Source: Neodontobutis hainanensis
Lineage: Eukaryota > Chordata > Actinopteri > Gobiiformes > Odontobutidae
Length of the DNA: 64,000 bases
Assembly: GCA_024349245.1 (NCBI GenBank)
Contig: JALDNG010000874.1
Coordinates: 1-64,000, forward strand
Reading direction: 5' to 3'
In this document: one piece after another, positions 60,681 through 64,000 of the stretch
Position numbering within the stretch: position 1 is the first letter of the stretch
Layout: every line of letters starts with the position of its first letter
Notes under the pieces: generated by a model
The model's input: only the letters and a program-made list of their open reading frames with translations
Databases searched by the model: none
What the model was told of the DNA's origin: nothing
Made by a program: the position numbers and the translations under genes

Positions 60681-61619
60681 CATAACATTAAAGCCTAAAA
60701 AATCTAGATCAAAATATAAAGTGTAAATACAACTGTACAATTATACACTAAGAGAATGTTAATAAAGGCATAATAAAATCAAAAATAAAGTTAAATAAAT
60801 TAAAATTAAGCAGCGCAAGGCAAAAGGCAGTGTGCAAATCAATGAAGTGAGCAACAGTGCAGATAAAAGTTTTTTAGTGCAAAAACAAAAGCTTATTAAG
60901 TCTGATTGAAGTGGGCTCAAGAGCAGTTATTTAACTGACTGATGATGTAGTGGAGAATGAGGTCGTGAGCAGACCAATGCTGCACAAAGTGACTGGTGCA
61001 TGTCATCATATATTAGTGTGGGTAGGGGTCATAGTTCAGTGGTGCCTGGGGTACAAAGGTTCGGGCGCGAGTTCAGCTCCCTGACAGCCTGGTGGAGTAA
61101 GCTGTCCTTCAGTCTGCTGGTCCTCTCCTCCTGATGGCAGCAGGCTGGAGAAGCTGTGTGATGGGTGGGTGTGATCACGTGCAATGGAGAGGGCTTTGCG
61201 GATGAGACGTGTTCTGTAAATTTGCTGGAGGGAGGGAAGAGAGACATCAATGATCTTCTCAGCTGCTCTCACTATGCATTGCAGAGTCTTTCGGCAGGAC
61301 GCGTTGCAGGCGCTGCACACAGTGATGCACAGTGGCTCTCCTCAGTTTGCAGAGAAAGCAGAGACGCTGTTGAGATTTCTTGGCCAGTTCTGCTGTGTTT
61401 TCAGTCCAGGAGAGGTCCTCTGCAATGTGCACACCCAGGAACTTGGTGCTGTTTACTCTCTCCACAGTCGCACCGTTGATGGTCAGAGGGACATGCTGAG
61501 TGTGCGCTCCTGAAGTCAACAACAATCTCCTTCGTCTTCCACGTTCAGAGAGAGATTGTTGTCACTGCTGGTGCTGGATGTGTTACTGCAACCCTTACTG
61601 CCTGAGGTAATGTTATGTT
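60679..61619 (-). mobile_element. LINE (L2/CR1/jockey-like) fragment replacing Gypsy sequence
   Basis: The minus strand encodes VNSTKFLGVHIAEDLSW and QQRLCFLCKLRRA, then in a shifted frame SLPSLQQIYRTR and HPSHSFSSLLPSG. This is the C-terminal part of a LINE reverse-transcriptase protein plus its 3' region. The 5' end is truncated. The block is bounded by a perfect 12-bp inverted pair, AACATAACATTA (60679-60690) and TAATGTTATGTT (61608-61619), not by a direct duplication. Confidence 0.7.
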
Positions 61620-61760
61620 GTGAAAAAGAAACTGGGTGACAGAGACTACTTGATTTTTACACCTGACCGCCGGTGTGGCACACGCCTTTGTCATGTGGAC
61701 AGGTTAAAATCTTATTATGACCGAAATGACTCGTGTTTGGTGATTGCAGATGCTAAAGAG
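61620..61760 (+). pseudogene. Gypsy integrase C-terminal (GPY/F-like) remnant
   Basis: The frame reads GDRDYLIFTPDRR...TRLCHVDRLKSYYDR. This matches the well-known end of fish Gypsy integrases (DYxxxTPDRRxxTRVCHxNxLKxY). It lies upstream of RT. The integrase zinc finger and catalytic core are absent. Confidence 0.7.
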
Positions 61761-62146
61761 TCTGCAGCGTTGCTCGGGTTGAGAACACTGAGACCCGTAT
61801 TCTTTTGCAGGCTTTTTCGGGAGCTGTCCGGTGCTGAACGCTCCGAGCCGTGAGTTAGTTTGGCGGCTGGTACTGAAATTGAAAATGACTCGTGGTCCGG
61901 GCTTTGACTCAGGGTAAATTTTCCAACTCGGAGACTTTAAAAATCTTGTCAGTTTTGTTGTTCCACCTTTTAGATTCTCAGCAGAATGAAATGGTGAATG
62001 TAATTCAGTCCAATAGGTCATTGTTTGCCAATGTGCCCTCTCAGATGCATGTGCTCTGTCATTAAATTCATGTAGGTGATTAAAGGCCTATAAAACAGCA
62101 TCCATATCAGGTTAATCCAGACAAACGAGGCCATCTGAAAAAACAG
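61761..62146 (+). other. Decayed Gypsy linker between integrase end and RT
   Basis: Broken frames here still show pieces expected between INT and RT in this group, for example NRSLFANVPSQMHVLCH-like readings and HPYQVNPDKRGHLKKQ just before RT. No intact frame remains. Confidence 0.5.
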
Positions 62147-62752
62147 GTGGAGTATATGCTGCAGTATGGCATAGCCAAAAGAAGCTGTAGTGCGTGGAGC
62201 TCACCCTGCTTATTGACGATTAAAGCTAATGGTGATGACCGCTTTTGTACAGACTTCAGGAAAGTTACTGGTGTAACAAAGACTGACTGTTATCCTCTTC
62301 CACAAATGGAGGATTGCGTGGATCATGTTGCTGCTAGGTTTGTGACAAAGCTAGACTTACTAAAAGGATATTGGCAGGTCCCTTTAACTGAACGTGCCAA
62401 AGTAATATCTGCTTTTGTTACACCTGATGACTTCCTTCAGTATTCGGTTATGGCCTTTGGCATGTGTAATGAGCCCGCCACATTTCAGAGGCTTATGCGT
62501 GTAGTTTTGTCTGGATTGTCTTTTGTGAAGCCTTGATGGGGGTCCTTGATGACTTGGTTGCTTGTTTGTCTTCGTGGGTGGAGCACATTACAGTACGCAT
62601 CAGCAGTTAACTTGACAAAATGTGAGTTTGGGCAAGCAACAGTGACCTATCTTGTAAAAATGGTGAGGGGAGGTCAAGTGTGTCCAGTTCAAGCTAAGGT
62701 TGAGGCGATTCTCGCTGTCCCTGTTTCCACCAACTGTACAGTTGTTATTTAG
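62147..62752 (+). pseudogene. Gypsy reverse transcriptase
   Basis: RT blocks are clear: WSSPCLLTIKANGDDRFCTD, then FRKV, YPLPQMEDC, FVTKLDLLKGYWQVPL, FVTPDDFLQYSVMAFGM and PATFQRLM. A stop follows FVKP at 62536. The catalytic DD box is in a shifted frame as GVLDDLV near 62535-62560. The region resumes as NLTKCEFGQATVTYLVKMV. One synthesis-essential tract is thus frame-broken. Confidence 0.85.
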
Positions 62753-62874
62753 CCATGGTAGGCTAATACAGGGGCTAAAAACTTTTCTGCCATTGCTGCG
62801 CCGTTGACTGACCTCCTCAGCCCTAAAGTGGACTTTTATTGGACTGATGGTTGTCAAACTGTATTTGAGCAAGT

Positions 62875-63290
62875 TTGCTAATTAATTCTCCCGTTCTAGC
62901 TGCGCCTCAATTTGACCAAGCGTTTAAATTGGCCGTTGATGCTTGTGATTTTGGCATCGGTGTTGTTCTCCTACAAGATGGGCCTGATTGCATTGAACAT
63001 CTGGTATCCTTTTTCAAAAATCTTGATAAACATCAAAGGTGGTATTCCACCATCGGAAAAAGAAGCACTGACACTGGTAATGGCTCTGGAACACTTTGAG
63101 GTTTATGTGGGTCTTTACGGACCATAATCCCTTAGTGTTCCTAGACCGCATGCGCAATAAAAATCGTCACCTTATGAATTGGAGTCTGCGCATTCAATCG
63201 TTCAACATAAAAATTCAACACATTCGCGTAAAAAGAACGTAATCGCGGATGAGTTGTCCCGCTATATACTTATGTATAATTTAAACTGAA
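62875..63290 (+). pseudogene. Gypsy RNase H
   Basis: The frame APQFDQAFKLAVDACDFGIG contains the first catalytic Asp of Gypsy RNase H. Later pieces in shifted frames read LEHFEVYVGLYG, TDHNPLVFL and VIADELSRY, the usual end of this domain. The 3' LTR begins about 70 bp later with no integrase between. Confidence 0.8.
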
Positions 63291-63336
63291 TAGTTTGATG
63301 TGAGCAGTTTTTTCTTCAAACATATTCAGTGTTTTT

Positions 63337-63345
63337 GGGTGAGGG
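63337..63345 (+). other. Polypurine-tract-like sequence of the Gypsy element
   Basis: GGGTGAGGG sits immediately before the LTR start TGTTAC. It is mostly purine with one T. Confidence 0.5.
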
Positions 63346-63714
63346 TGTTACATATTCATGTAAATGTCTGTGTGTTCCACCTGCAGGAGGAGTAGTGTGT
63401 CTGATCTGGGCTCCTGATTGGCTGCTACCCTTTATAAGGAGGATGTTGGTGCCTGCATCTTGCTCCGTGTTTCCAACTGGGCTCCGCCTCCTGTTTGTGC
63501 TGCTGTCGATGCCAGGGGCAGTTTAGACGTTCAGCTCCTCTTTTATGTTTTCAGTTAGTTCTTTTAGGTGATGGGCGAGGTGGTCCTGTTTTAACGGTTT
63601 GTTGTTTTACTTTAAATCCTCTGTTTAATTAATAAATTGTTGATTTGTGTTTCCTTACACTTTGTGTGGTTTGACTTTATGTTCAGGTCCCATTTGTTTA
63701 GCGGGATCGTAACA
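63346..63714 (+). repeat. Gypsy 3' LTR
   Basis: The 369-bp LTR begins TGTTAC and ends GTAACA, a 6-bp terminal inverted repeat. Its last ~95 bp match the truncated 5' LTR. A TATA-like TTTATAAGG lies at 63431-63439. Confidence 0.8.
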
Positions 63715-64000
63715 GACTAAGTCATGCACAAAACTAAAATCCCACAGTTTTCAGATTTGTAACTCACTTTCTTTAGTGACTCGTACTTGCAGTTCAACTA
63801 AAGGTAGACAAGACATTCATTTTTATTAGCCCAATATCACAAAAACAGCCGCCTTAAAGGGCTAAACAGACTGCACTAGACAACATCCCCTGTCCTTAGG
63901 CGCTCCATCAGGGTGAGGAAAAACTCCTAAAGAAAAACCCAGCCGGGAAAACAGAGAAACCTCAGGAGACCCACAGAAGGAGGGATCCACTCCCAGGACG
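63715..64000. repeat. Right flank with a dispersed fish repeat
   Basis: From about 63822 the sequence (TTAGCCCAATATCACAAA...GGAAAAACTCC...GGATCCACTCCCAGGACG) resembles a very common teleost interspersed repeat. I cannot name the family with certainty. The first ~100 bp after the LTR are unassigned. Confidence 0.45.

Larger units (their letters stand above)
59580..63714 (+). mobile_element. Ty3/Gypsy retrotransposon, Gmr1-like, broken and nested
   Basis: The parts in order are a truncated 5' LTR, PBS-like site, gag, a nested SINE, a LINE fragment, the integrase C-terminal (GPY/F-like) region, RT, RNase H, polypurine tract and 3' LTR. The integrase end lies before RT, and RNase H is followed directly by the 3' LTR. 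That order is known for the Gmr1 group of deuterostome Gypsy elements and differs from usual Ty3/Gypsy order. Protease and the integrase core are missing. Many stops and frameshifts show it is dead. Confidence 0.75.

Noticed and set aside
61165..61513. Plus-strand ORFs of 87-104 codons
   Set aside because: They are antisense shadows of the minus-strand LINE protein, which has clear RT-family motifs.

Overview
This window looks like teleost fish nuclear DNA. It is AT-rich and intron-rich, with GT-AG exons, tRNA-headed V-type SINEs, non-LTR retrotransposon tails, an endogenous retrovirus remnant, a Ty3/Gypsy element and long (TA)n runs. No prokaryotic operon, rRNA or CRISPR array is visible.

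Layout. (1) 1-3388: the 3' part of a decayed endogenous retrovirus, with RNase H, integrase, a short unrecognisable env-position stretch, a polypurine tract and a 3' LTR. (2) 3389-4929: a diverged piece of the unit repeated further right (3412-4015), then unassigned DNA. (3) 4930-59566: a head-to-tail tandem array of four large units, copy 1 4930-16640, copy 2 16641-30001, copy 3 30002-46431 and copy 4 46432-59566. Copy 2 (13.36 kb) is the most complete. Copy 1 has two large deletions. Copy 3 has one deletion plus a 3.5-kb element with terminal inverted repeats. Copy 4 stops about 60 bp short of the full unit end. (4) 59580-63714: a broken Ty3/Gypsy element with a nested SINE and a non-LTR fragment. 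(5) 63715-64000: flank with a dispersed repeat.

Each array unit carries two ubiquitin-ligase-like genes facing each other tail to tail. On the plus strand are exons of an RBR (RING/IBR) type E3 family. On the minus strand is a fourteen-exon HECT-type E3 whose last exon keeps the catalytic-cysteine region. Between them, on the minus strand, is a Ser/Pro-rich candidate gene with a CRE/E-box upstream region. The RBR and HECT copies carry frameshifts and stops, so I call them pseudogenes. Many of the HECT lesions are one-base changes in homopolymers and could be assembly errors. The HECT terminal exon and two small ORFs stay open in all four copies.

Variants are shared in conflicting combinations (copies 1+3 versus 2+4 in some exons, 1+2 versus 3+4 in others), which suggests gene conversion or unequal crossover. 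Exon calls rest on splice-site inspection and remembered family motifs; no database search was possible.
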